The position numbers and the translations under genes were made by a program. A stretch of DNA of 64,000 nucleotides from Oceanicola sp. 22II-s10i (GTDB lineage: Bacteria; Pseudomonadota; Alphaproteobacteria; Rhodobacterales; Rhodobacteraceae): contig NZ_AQQU01000007.1 in assembly GCF_002210105.1 (NCBI RefSeq), positions 62,001 to 126,000 of the forward strand, read 5' to 3'. The notes below the pieces were generated by a model, which searched no databases, was not told the origin of the DNA, and was given only the letters and a program-made list of their open reading frames with translations. Each line of letters begins with the position of its first letter. The first letter of the stretch is position 1. Below are positions 45,462 to 53,965 of this stretch, one piece after another.

Positions 45462-46433
45462 ATGACCAACCAGACCCGGATCCACGAGCACGATACAGAC
45501 CGCCTGTTCATCGGGGCGCTGCAGCGCGACCCGGCCATTGCCGCCGCGTTCCGGCTGGCGCTCGGCGAGATGCCCTGCCCCGTCCGCGACGTACGCGCGC
45601 AGATCCGGCACGAGACGGGTCCGGGCACCATCGACATCGACATCGTATATGACGACGGGCTGAGGCTGATGATCGAGAACAAGGTCGACGCCGAATACGG
45701 ACCGGCCCGGCGCAGGGCCACGAGCGCCATGCGGTATCGCCGCTCGGCGCAGGCCTGCCGGGACACCGGCACCGATGCGCGCTGCGTGCTGCTGGCACCG
45801 GGCCGTTACCTCGCCGCCGCGCGGGACGCGCGCGGGTTCGACGCCTGCATCTCCTACGAGCATTTCGCGCCCCTGATGTCCGGTGCCTGCCGCAACCTGC
45901 TGGACGCGGCCATCGAACAGGCCGAAACGCCCTTTTCCGCCGACGAGGCGCTGGCAACCTGCGCCTTCTTCCATGACTATCGCCGCTATGTCGAAGACCA
46001 GTTCCCCATGCTGGTCCTGAAACCCGATCCCAAGAAAAGCGAGATCCGGCCCGACGGCGCCTACACCCTGCATTTCGACGCCCGCCGGACGCTGGTCCGC
46101 CACGACGGGCTGCCGGATCCGGGGATGTCCCTGCAATGCCGCGACGGGTCGGCCCCGAAGGCTTCGGTCCGGATCACCCTGCGTGGCTGGGGCCGCTTCG
46201 CCACGGTCTTCGAACCCTCGCCCACGATGGAAAAGATCGGCGCCTACCTGCGTCCGGCCAGCCAGTCGCTGGGGATCACGATCGACACGCCGCGCCTCGA
46301 CACGCAGCGTCCCTTCGCCGACCAGGTCCCCGAAGCGGTGGCCGGGCTCGAAGCGGCGCGGAACCTGCGCGCATGGTGGCTGGACAGCCGGTCCACGATC
46401 CAGAGCTGGGCCGATACGCTCGAGGGTGCCTGA
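45462..46433 (+). CDS. PD-(D/E)XK nuclease superfamily protein
   Basis: A 323-residue protein. GTIDIDIVYDDGLRLMIENKVDAEY carries the core of the fold: Asp in TIDIDI and the E-x-K pair in IENKV, preceded by a conserved Glu in the first helix. The spacing fits uncharacterised PD-(D/E)XK members that are often linked to phage defence or restriction islands. The remaining 200 residues are not recognised. GAGGAAGAG precedes the ATG. An upstream in-frame start would add 23 residues. No methyltransferase or helicase of a restriction system accompanies it. Confidence 0.65.
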   Translation: MTNQTRIHEHDTDRLFIGALQRDPAIAAAFRLALGEMPCPVRDVRAQIRHETGPGTIDIDIVYDDGLRLMIENKVDAEYGPARRRATSAMRYRRSAQACRDTGTDARCVLLAPGRYLAAARDARGFDACISYEHFAPLMSGACRNLLDAAIEQAETPFSADEALATCAFFHDYRRYVEDQFPMLVLKPDPKKSEIRPDGAYTLHFDARRTLVRHDGLPDPGMSLQCRDGSAPKASVRITLRGWGRFATVFEPSPTMEKIGAYLRPASQSLGITIDTPRLDTQRPFADQVPEAVAGLEAARNLRAWWLDSRSTIQSWADTLEGA

Positions 46434-46586
46434 CAAGGCGCCCCACCTCCCCTGTCGCCCGACAGACTTCTGCAAAATCCGGGCCCGCCCCCGCGCAACC
46501 GCGATCTATGGTTGATCCCCGCGCCGTTTCGCGCTGTTAAGGGGGCGACGCCCCAACCGGGCGACAGGTTACTGGGAGGAAACCTC

Positions 46587-47909
46587 ATGACGAAATCTCT
46601 ATCCGGCCTCGACGTGGGCACCTATCTGGGGGAAGCGGGCAAACTGGCCTGGGTCGTCGACGACCTCGCCCCCGGCACGAAATCGCGCCCCGTGAACAAG
46701 GTCGGCATCATCGGCGCGGGCACCATGGGCGGCGGCATCGCGATGAACTTCCTGACCGCCGAGATCCCCGTGGTCATCGTCGAGACGAAGCAGGAAGCGC
46801 TCGACCGCGGCACCAAGGTGATGCGCGGTAACTACCAGCGCTCCGCCGATCGCGGCCGCTTTCCGCAGGAAGAGGTCGACATCCGTATGGACCGCCTGTC
46901 GCCGACGCTCGACATGTCCGACCTCGCCGACTGCGACCTGATCATCGAGGCGGTGTTCGAGAACATGGACGTGAAGAAAGAGGTCTTCACCAAGCTCGAC
47001 GCGATCTGCAAACCGGGCGCGATCCTCGCCACCAACTCCTCCGGCCTCGACATCGACGAGATTGCGGGCGTCACCAAGCGGCCGGAGGACGTGATCGGCC
47101 TGCACTTCTTCTCGCCCGCGAACGTGATGAAACTGCTCGAGGTGGTCCGCGCCGACGAGACGGCGGACGACGTGGTCCAGACCTCGATGGACATCGCGCA
47201 GAAGATCCAGAAGGTCGCGGTCATGGCGGGGGTCACCCCCGGCTTCGTCGGCAACCGCATCCTGCGCCAACGCCAGATGCAGGCGAACAAGCTGCTCTAC
47301 CAGGGTGTGATGCCCTGGGACATCGACGCGGCGATCAACCACTTCGGCTTCAAGATGGGCCCCTACCAGATGTCCGACCTCGCCGGTCTCGACATCGGCT
47401 GGTCCAAGGGCGCGACCACCCAGAACCCGATCCGCGACGCGCTCTGCGAACTCGACCGCCGCGGCCAGAAGACGGGCGCGGGCTATTACGACTATGACGC
47501 GGAGCGGAACCGCACGCCCTCGCCGGTGACCGAAAAGGTCATCCGCGACGTCACCGGTGCCCAGCCCTCGACCATGACCCGCGACGAGATCATCGAGACC
47601 TGCATCTTCCCGATGATCAACGAGAGCGTGAAGCTTCTGGAAGAGAACAAGGCGCAGCGCCCCTCGGACATCGACGTGATCTGGGTCAACGGCTACAACT
47701 GGCCCCAGGACAAGGGCGGCCCGATGTTCTACGGCGACGTCGTCGGCGCACAGGCGGTGCTCGACCGGATGGAAAAGGTCGGCGCCGAAGATCCGTCGAT
47801 GGCCCCCGCCGAAACGCTCCGCAAGCTGGCGGCGGATGGCGGCAAGTTCCTCGACCTCGACCTCGGCGGGCTCAAGACCAAGGGCACCGAGGCGCGCAAG
47901 GCGGGCTGA
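46587..47909 (+). CDS. 3-hydroxyacyl-CoA dehydrogenase without enoyl-CoA hydratase domain
   Basis: A 440-residue NAD-dependent enzyme. The Rossmann motif [13 protein letters not shown] begins near residue 40 after a short leader; the catalytic His-Glu pair is in [17 protein letters not shown]; two tandem 3HCDH C-terminal domains follow. The layout equals the C-terminal half of FadB/FadJ without the N-terminal crotonase part. GGGAGGA lies before the ATG at 46587. It is next to a thiolase-like gene, which supports a role in fatty or branched acyl-CoA oxidation. Confidence 0.88.
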   Translation: MTKSLSGLDVGTYLGEAGKLAWVVDDLAPGTKSRPVNKVGIIGAGTMGGGIAMNFLTAEIPVVIVETKQEALDRGTKVMRGNYQRSADRGRFPQEEVDIRMDRLSPTLDMSDLADCDLIIEAVFENMDVKKEVFTKLDAICKPGAILATNSSGLDIDEIAGVTKRPEDVIGLHFFSPANVMKLLEVVRADETADDVVQTSMDIAQKIQKVAVMAGVTPGFVGNRILRQRQMQANKLLYQGVMPWDIDAAINHFGFKMGPYQMSDLAGLDIGWSKGATTQNPIRDALCELDRRGQKTGAGYYDYDAERNRTPSPVTEKVIRDVTGAQPSTMTRDEIIETCIFPMINESVKLLEENKAQRPSDIDVIWVNGYNWPQDKGGPMFYGDVVGAQAVLDRMEKVGAEDPSMAPAETLRKLAADGGKFLDLDLGGLKTKGTEARKAG

Positions 47910-47967
47910 GGTCGCGCACATTGATTGATCGGCCCGGCATTCAGCCGGGCCGATCAAGCCTCCGGCG

Positions 47968-48060
47968 GGAGTTTATCGGGCCAGATGAAGCTTGGGATCG
48001 TTCCCTCGTTCATCTGGCCCGATAAACTCCGGGGGGACAGGGGGCAGAGCCCCCGCAGCC
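47968..48060 (+). repeat. Intergenic repeat copy 4 with a 22-bp perfect inverted repeat
   Basis: Bases 47968-47989 are the exact reverse complement of 48009-48030 (22 of 22), with an inner GGGA/TCCC pair in the 19-base spacer. The right arm, TTCATCTGGCCCGATAAACT, aligns with the CTTCTTCTGGTTCCAAATAC segment of copies 1-3. It is followed, as in them, by a G-run and the hairpin GGGGGC-AGA-GCCCCC (48040-48054). Confidence 0.8.
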
Positions 48061-48112
48061 CGGTCTCCACGGGCGTGGACATCACAGAGACAGAGAGCAG
48101 GACCACCACAAC

Positions 48113-49597
48113 ATGACCGATCCCGCACGCACCCCCGTCATCATCGGCGTCGGACAGATCAACGATCGCCCCGAGGACCCGGCTGACGGGCTCGACAGCC
48201 TCGGCCTGATGGAGGCGGCGCTGCGGCTCGCGGACGAGGATGCGGGCGGCGGCTGGCTGACCGGGCTCGATGCGCTTTCGACCGTCGACCAGATCTCCTG
48301 CCCGGAACTCGGGGACATCCCCCCTGCCCTCGCCGCGCGGCTCGGGGCCTCGCCCGCGATCCTCGAGACCACGGACATGCCGCACGGCGACAGTCCGATC
48401 ACCCTGATGAACCTCGCGGCGAACCGGATCGGGCGGGGCGAGATCACCACGGCCGCCATCGTCGGGGCCGAGGCACTGCGGACGGCAGCGAAGCGCCCTG
48501 CCAAGGGCGATGCGCGGCCGGGCGACCTGCTGCGCGCCAATCCCAAGCGCAAGGTACATCCCTACCGCCGCGCCTTCGGCCTGATGGCGCCGACGGACAT
48601 GTATCCGCTTTACGAGAACGCCACCCGCCATGCATTGGGCATGACATTGGCCGACGGTCAGGCAGAAAGCGGCGCCATCTGGTCGCGCATGGCCGCCGTC
48701 GCCGCCGACACCCCGTCGGCCTGGCTCCGCAAGGGGGCCAGCGCGGAGGAAATCGTCACCCCCTCGGCGGCCAACCGGCCGATCGCCTTTCCCTACACAA
48801 AGCTGATGGTCGCCAATGCCAGCGTGAACCAGGGCGCCGGCTTCATCGTCACCTCGCTGGCCGAGGCACGGCGGCGCGGCATCCCGGACGAACGGCTGGT
48901 CTGGATTGGCCAGGGTGCGGGCGCTCAGGAGCCCTATGACATCCTCGACCGGGCGGACTACACGCAGTCCGTGTCGATGGAGACCGCCCTGACCAAGACG
49001 CTGGAATTCAACGCGATCACCGCCGCGGACCTCGCGCATGTGGAGCTCTATTCCTGCTTCCCGGTGGTGCCGAAGCTGGCCCGCAGGACGCTCGGCTGGC
49101 CGGTGGACAAGCCCGTGACGGTCTTCGGCGGCCTGACCTTCGGCGGCGCACCGGTGGCGAACTACATGTCCCACGCGGTGGCCTGCATGGTCGAGAAACT
49201 GCGCGGGACGGCGGACAAGGGTCTGCTCTACGCCAACGGCGGGATCGTCACCACGAACCACGCCATCGTCATCTCGGGCGCGCCGCTGGACGTCAGCTTT
49301 CCGCAGGACGACGACGTTCAGCCCGAGGCCGACGCGAAACGCGGTCCGGCACCGGGGCTGGACGAGGATTACGAAGGCGCCGTCACGGTCGAAAGCTGGA
49401 CCGTCCATTACGGTCGGGACGCGGCGCCGATCCGTGGTGTCGTCGTGGCGCGCACGCCGGACGGCAAGCGCACGCTGGCCGAGGTTCCGGCCACGGACAC
49501 CGCGCTGATCGGCAGGCTGACGGACGGGTCCACCGACCCGATCGGTCAGGCCGGGCGGATCGCGGTCGAGGCCGGCAGCCGCCGCTTCACGCTCTGA
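48113..49597 (+). CDS. Thiolase-like (SCP2-thiolase-type) protein
   Basis: A 494-residue protein annotated in relatives as acetyl-CoA acetyltransferase. PVIIGVGQ opening, AAIVGAEALRT and HVELYSCFPVVPKLARRTLG are typical of the thiolase-like TLP group, followed by an extra C-terminal beta domain (about 415-494). The classical catalytic Cys and the GHPxGxTG loop of biosynthetic thiolases are not evident, so true thiolase activity is doubtful. It follows the hydroxyacyl-CoA dehydrogenase across repeat copy 4. Confidence 0.8.
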   Translation: MTDPARTPVIIGVGQINDRPEDPADGLDSLGLMEAALRLADEDAGGGWLTGLDALSTVDQISCPELGDIPPALAARLGASPAILETTDMPHGDSPITLMNLAANRIGRGEITTAAIVGAEALRTAAKRPAKGDARPGDLLRANPKRKVHPYRRAFGLMAPTDMYPLYENATRHALGMTLADGQAESGAIWSRMAAVAADTPSAWLRKGASAEEIVTPSAANRPIAFPYTKLMVANASVNQGAGFIVTSLAEARRRGIPDERLVWIGQGAGAQEPYDILDRADYTQSVSMETALTKTLEFNAITAADLAHVELYSCFPVVPKLARRTLGWPVDKPVTVFGGLTFGGAPVANYMSHAVACMVEKLRGTADKGLLYANGGIVTTNHAIVISGAPLDVSFPQDDDVQPEADAKRGPAPGLDEDYEGAVTVESWTVHYGRDAAPIRGVVVARTPDGKRTLAEVPATDTALIGRLTDGSTDPIGQAGRIAVEAGSRRFTL

Positions 49598-49601
49598 GCC
49601 A

Positions 49602-50300
49602 TCACTCCGGCGCGCGGTAGGCGGGAAAACCCGCCGCCCGCTCTGCCGCGAGGATCGCGCCGAGCTGCGCCTCCAGCCCCGGCGCGCCGGCCGGGAACAC
49701 GCCGTCCAGCGCCGCCGTCCCGATGGTGAAGCCCCAGGCCCCCGCCGTGCAGAGCGCGGCGATCTGCGCCGGGCTGTCGACCGACCCCGCCACGACCACC
49801 GGCTTGTCCGTCACCCCGGCCACGCGGGCGATCAGGGTTTCCACGTCGCCCCGGAACCGCCAGGCCAGCAGGTCCAGCCCGTCGACACCGCTGAGCGCCG
49901 CCAGCCGGGCGGCCGAGGCCACGATATCGTCCGCCGGGCCGTGCAGCACGCTGGGGATCCCCTCGACCCGCCCCGGAAACGGCATGTATTTCAGGCCCGA
50001 TCCCGCCACGCGCGGCGCGACCAGCGCGGCCCGCGTGCCGCCCAGCAGGACGTCCACCCCGATCCTCAGCGCCGCTTCGGCGCTGGCGACCTCGCTGTCG
50101 CGGTCCTCGGAAACGACCTCCAGATAGCAGGTCGCCCCCGCCGCCTTGATGCGGTCGCGCAACGCCCGCAGGCGGCCTTCGGGCATGCCGACGTCCTTGA
50201 AGCCGATGTGCCGGACCCCGCAGGCGATGGCCGTCTCCAGGTGCACCTCGGCATCCGCGACGGTGTTGTCGTTTCGGGTCAGCATGAAGATGAAGGTCAT
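49602..50300 (-). CDS. Uncharacterised TIM-barrel protein coupled to pdxA-like gene
   Basis: A 232-residue protein beginning MTFIFMLTRNDNTVADAE. The C-terminal half, VVVAGSVDSPAQIAALCTAGAWGFTIGTAALDGVF, reads as strands 7 and 8 of a phosphate-binding TIM barrel such as HisA or TrpF; VRHIGFKDVGMP and the strand-loop order before it fit the same fold. The start shares one base with the pdxA-like stop (TGATG), so translation is coupled. It is probably a partner enzyme acting on a phosphorylated small molecule. The reaction is not known to me. Confidence 0.65.
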   Translation of the reverse strand: MTFIFMLTRNDNTVADAEVHLETAIACGVRHIGFKDVGMPEGRLRALRDRIKAAGATCYLEVVSEDRDSEVASAEAALRIGVDVLLGGTRAALVAPRVAGSGLKYMPFPGRVEGIPSVLHGPADDIVASAARLAALSGVDGLDLLAWRFRGDVETLIARVAGVTDKPVVVAGSVDSPAQIAALCTAGAWGFTIGTAALDGVFPAGAPGLEAQLGAILAAERAAGFPAYRAPE

Positions 50301-51298
50301 CAGCGCGTTCCCTCTTCCCGCACAGCACCCCGCGCCGCGGCCAGCACCCGCGCCATGCGCAGCGCGGTCTCCATGCTTTCGGCGCTGGCGATGCCCTGCC
50401 CCGCGATGTCGAAGGCGGTGCCGTGGTCGGGCGAGGTCCGCACGAAGGACAGTCCCAGAGTGACGTTCACGCCCTTGTCGAGCCCGAGATACTTCACCGG
50501 GATCAGCCCCTGATCGTGATACTGCGCGACCACCACGTCGAACTTGCCCGCCCGTGCGGCCATAAAGACCGTGTCGCCGGGCCACGGCCCGCTGGCGTCG
50601 ATGCCCTCGGCGCGGGCGGCGGCGATGCCGGGGGCGATGATCTCGATCTCCTCGCGTCCGAACAGCCCGCCCTCGCCCGCGTGCGGGTTCAGCCCGGCGA
50701 CCGCGACACGGGGCCGTGCGATGCCGAAGGCGCGGCAGCCCTCGTCCGCCAGCCGGATCGCCGCCATCTGCGCGTCGAAATCCGCGTCCTCGATCGCCTG
50801 CCGGAGGCTGACGTGGATCGTGACCAGCACGGTCCGGATCTCGTCATTGGCCAGCATCATGGCGACCCTATCCGCGCCGCCGTGATGGGCCAGCATCTCG
50901 GTATGGCCGGGGAACTTGATGCCCGCCGCCGACAGCGCCTCCTTGTGGATCGGCGCGGTCACGATGCCAGCCACGCGGCCAGCCTTGGCCAGTTCGATCG
51001 CCATGAGGATCGCATCCGCCGCCGCCTGACCGGCCGGGGCGCTCACCGCGCCGTAGTCCGGCGCATCTCGCTGGACCCCCGCCTCGATCAGCCGGATGTG
51101 CCTGTCGGAGACGGCCGCGTCCTCCGGTCCCGACACCACCTGCAGGTCATGATCCGGGGCCACCAGGGACACCGCACGGGCCACCGCCGACCGCTGTCCG
51201 AGGATCACCGCGTCGGGCTGGCCAAGCACCGCCCGGACGGCGATTTCCGGCCCGATTCCGGCCGGGTCCCCCATCGTGATCGCAAATGGCACCACCAT
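50300..51298 (-). CDS. PdxA-family 4-phospho-hydroxyacid dehydrogenase
   Basis: A 332-residue member of the PdxA family. TMGDPAGIGPEIAVRA opening, FPGHTEMLAHHGGADRVAMML, GLNPHAGEGGLFGREE and QYHDQGLIPVKYLG carry the metal-binding His residues. PdxA makes a B6 precursor; PdxA2 paralogues oxidise 4-phospho-erythronate or threonate in sugar-acid breakdown. The coupling to a TIM-barrel gene and the absence of pdxJ or ksgA, which often neighbour true pdxA, favour a catabolic paralogue. ATG 51298 is chosen because GAGGGG precedes it. Confidence 0.85.
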   Translation of the reverse strand: MVVPFAITMGDPAGIGPEIAVRAVLGQPDAVILGQRSAVARAVSLVAPDHDLQVVSGPEDAAVSDRHIRLIEAGVQRDAPDYGAVSAPAGQAAADAILMAIELAKAGRVAGIVTAPIHKEALSAAGIKFPGHTEMLAHHGGADRVAMMLANDEIRTVLVTIHVSLRQAIEDADFDAQMAAIRLADEGCRAFGIARPRVAVAGLNPHAGEGGLFGREEIEIIAPGIAAARAEGIDASGPWPGDTVFMAARAGKFDVVVAQYHDQGLIPVKYLGLDKGVNVTLGLSFVRTSPDHGTAFDIAGQGIASAESMETALRMARVLAAARGAVREEGTR

Positions 51299-51430
51299 AT
51301 CCGGCCCCTCGGCTGCTTCCCGCCCACAATAGGCGCGGATCACACCGCGTTAAAGCCGTCTCTGCACGGTGACTTACACAACCGGCGGTTTTGTTCCGGC
51401 CACTGCCAAAAATATTCCCGTGAGTTTCCA

Positions 51431-51456
51431 GGAACTACCGTCCCGAACCCGACGTT
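51431..51456 (+). promoter_or_regulatory. Candidate extracytoplasmic-function sigma promoter before the PRC-barrel gene
   Basis: GGAAC (51431-51435), an exact 17-base spacer and CGTT (51453-51456) match the GGAAC-N16/17-CGTT pattern of EcfG/RpoE-type promoters in alphaproteobacteria, 60 bases before the start. Rhodobacterales are generally thought to lack the EcfG system, so a different ECF factor would be needed. Confidence 0.35.
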
Positions 51457-51516
51457 CTTGGACCATAACCGGGACAGCCCCGCGCTGTCGCCACGACAGA
51501 CACAGGAGACGATCCA

Positions 51517-52860
51517 ATGAAACATCTGCTGCTGACGACCGCCCTCGTCGCCGCGTCCGCAACCGGCGCTTTCGCGCAGGAAGCCACGACGTCGACCGAG
51601 GCTCAGGCCCAGACCGAAGCAACGACCCCGTTCTTCTCGGAATCCGCTGCAACCCAGATCAACGCGTCCGACTTCATCGGCATGCGTGTCTACGCATCGG
51701 AGGCCGGCTTTGACGGCGACTCCGTCGAAGGCGCGTCCGACGACTGGGAAGACATTGGCGAGATCAACGACGTGATCCTCAGCCGCGAAGGCAACGTGGA
51801 GGCCGTCCTGGTCGACATCGGTGGCTTCCTCGGCATTGGCGAGCGTCAGGTCGCCGTCGACATGGACGAAGTGAAATTCGTGTCCGACAGCTCGACCGCA
51901 GACGCCGAGAACGACTTCTTCCTCGTGCTGACCGCAGACCGCGCGACGCTGGAAGGCGCGCCGGAATACGGTGCCGACGCCGAGATGGAGCAGTCCGCCG
52001 AAGCCGCAGCCGAGTCGACCGAGAACGCGATGGAAGAAACGGCTGACGCCGCAGAAGCCACCGCCGACGAAGCCGGCGAAGAGCTGGAGCAGGCCGCAGA
52101 CGCGACCGAGAACGCAGCCGAGGAAGCCGGTGAAGAAATCCAGCAGGAAACTGCTGAAGCCGGCCAAGCCATGGAAAACGCTGCTGACGAAGTGAAGCAG
52201 GAAACGGCTGACGCTGCCGAAGCCGTCGAGGAAACCGCAGACGAAGCGGCCACCGAGACTGCCGAAGCCGTCGAGGAAGCCGGTGACGAAGTTCAGCAGG
52301 AAACCGCTGAAGCCACCGACACCGAAGTGACGCCGAATGCCGAAGCCGAAGCCACCGCAACGGCAGACGCATCGTCGGACACCGCGACTGAAGAAGAGTC
52401 GACCGACATGGCCGCTTCTGACGAAGCTGCTCCGGCCGAGGAAGAATCGACCGACATGGCGGCAACCGAAGAGACCGCTCCGGCCGCTGATGGTTCGACC
52501 GACATGGCCGCTTCGGACACTGAAGCCATGCCCGCCGAAGAAGGTGCGACCAACTCGCGTGAAGGCTACGCAACGGCTGCCGCTGACGTTCTGACGACGG
52601 AAACCCTGACGGGCGCCCGCGTCTACGACAAGAACGACAAGTGGATCGGCGAGATCTCCGAACTGCTCGTCGATGATGGCGGCCAGATCACCGATGCGAT
52701 CGTCGACGTGGGCGGCTTCCTGGGTCTTGGCGAGAAGCCGGTTGCCCTGCAGCTGACCGACCTCGAGATCCTGCAGGAGAGCGAAGGCGACGACATCCGT
52801 GTCTACACCGCCATGGCCGAAGAAGAGCTGGAAGCAATGCCGGAGTTCGAGAAGGAGTAA
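51517..52860 (+). CDS. Secreted protein with two PRC-barrels joined by a long acidic repeat linker
   Basis: A 447-residue protein with signal peptide MKHLLLTTALVAASATGAFA. PRC-barrel 1 spans about 50-145 and PRC-barrel 2 about 360-440; both contain DVILSR/DAIVDVGGFLG(I/L)GE(R/K). Residues 152-345 are almost only Ala, Glu, Asp, Thr with a single Lys, forming 11-residue-like helical repeats (EETADAAEATADEAGEELEQ and variants). These are followed by three copies of a 16-residue unit (STDMAA at 295, 311, 327). AGGAGACG lies before the ATG. It is probably periplasmic or surface-associated, and may bind cations or form filaments; the function is unknown. Confidence 0.85.
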   Translation: MKHLLLTTALVAASATGAFAQEATTSTEAQAQTEATTPFFSESAATQINASDFIGMRVYASEAGFDGDSVEGASDDWEDIGEINDVILSREGNVEAVLVDIGGFLGIGERQVAVDMDEVKFVSDSSTADAENDFFLVLTADRATLEGAPEYGADAEMEQSAEAAAESTENAMEETADAAEATADEAGEELEQAADATENAAEEAGEEIQQETAEAGQAMENAADEVKQETADAAEAVEETADEAATETAEAVEEAGDEVQQETAEATDTEVTPNAEAEATATADASSDTATEEESTDMAASDEAAPAEEESTDMAATEETAPAADGSTDMAASDTEAMPAEEGATNSREGYATAAADVLTTETLTGARVYDKNDKWIGEISELLVDDGGQITDAIVDVGGFLGLGEKPVALQLTDLEILQESEGDDIRVYTAMAEEELEAMPEFEKE

Positions 52861-53005
52861 TTCCTCTCACCGGCTGATCCCAGCGGATCAACGATCGGGC
52901 CCGTCGCGCAAGCGGCGGGTCCTTTCGTGTCGCAACGTCGCACCGCCGCGATGGAACGATCCCTTGGCGGGCCGCGTTGCATAGATGGTCACACAGGGGC
53001 ACGGG

Positions 53006-53965
53006 ATGAACTTCCAGACAGCCGAAATCGCAGCTTCTCCCTCCGCATCGAAATCCGACGCGATCTGCGTCATCGTCAATCCCGGTTCCGGCCGCCGCGC
53101 GGGCGAGCTGTCCCTGGACGAGATGGAAGAGCGCCTGACCGCCCTGCCCCGACGCGTCACGATCCGTCACGCGGGCAGCGGCAGCGATATCACGCGGCTG
53201 GCGCAACAGGCATTGGACGAAGGGTATGGCACCATCGTCGCCGCCGGTGGCGACGGCACGATCTGCGCCGTCGCCTCGGTCATCATCGGCAAACCCGTCA
53301 CGTTCGGCGTCATCCCCATGGGCACCTTCAACTTCTTTGCCCGCGGCCTCGGCATCCCCGAAGAGGTGGAAGGCGCGGTCCGCAACCTCGCCACCGGCAC
53401 CCCAACCCCCGTCACGGTGGGCGAGGTCAACGGCGCGCTGTTCCTCAACAACGCCAGCCTCGGCGCCTATCCCGCCATCCTCGACCAGCGCGAAGGCATT
53501 TACAAACGCTGGGGCCGGTCGCGCATGGCGGCCTATTATTCAGTGCTCACCGCCCTCATCAACTTCCGCCATCCGCTGCGGATGCGGATCATCGTCGATG
53601 GCCGCGAACTGCGCCGCAAATCGCCGCTCGCCTTCGTCGCGATGAGCGCGTTTCAACTCGACATATACCAACTGGACGGGGCCGACGCGGTGCGGAACGG
53701 CGAATTCGCCCTCTATGTCGCGCCGGATGCCGGACGCTTGGGGCTGTTGAAACAGGCGGTCCTGCTGGCCTGGCGGCGGATGCGGCCCGGTCGGGACGTG
53801 GAACTGGTCACCGGCAAGGAAATCATCATCGACACCAACCGCAAGAAGCGGCTGGTCGCACGCGACGGCGAGAAGGAGACGATGTCCGACCCGTTCCGAT
53901 TCACCGTCCGTTCCGACGAACTTCACGTTCTTGCTCCCACGAAAGACCACTCACCGGCCTCATGA
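53006..53965 (+). CDS. Diacylglycerol/lipid kinase family (YegS/LCB5-like)
   Basis: A 319-residue cytosolic or membrane-associated lipid kinase. CVIVNPGSGRRAGE and VAAGGDGTICAVASVI are the nucleotide-binding motifs, and MGTFNFFARGLGIP corresponds to the GTxNDFA motif. A C-terminal beta domain follows. ATG 53006 (MNFQTAE) has AGGGG upstream; the ATG at 52985 has no ribosome site. The stop overlaps the metallophosphoesterase start (ATGA), so the two enzymes are made together. Confidence 0.88.
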   Translation: MNFQTAEIAASPSASKSDAICVIVNPGSGRRAGELSLDEMEERLTALPRRVTIRHAGSGSDITRLAQQALDEGYGTIVAAGGDGTICAVASVIIGKPVTFGVIPMGTFNFFARGLGIPEEVEGAVRNLATGTPTPVTVGEVNGALFLNNASLGAYPAILDQREGIYKRWGRSRMAAYYSVLTALINFRHPLRMRIIVDGRELRRKSPLAFVAMSAFQLDIYQLDGADAVRNGEFALYVAPDAGRLGLLKQAVLLAWRRMRPGRDVELVTGKEIIIDTNRKKRLVARDGEKETMSDPFRFTVRSDELHVLAPTKDHSPAS

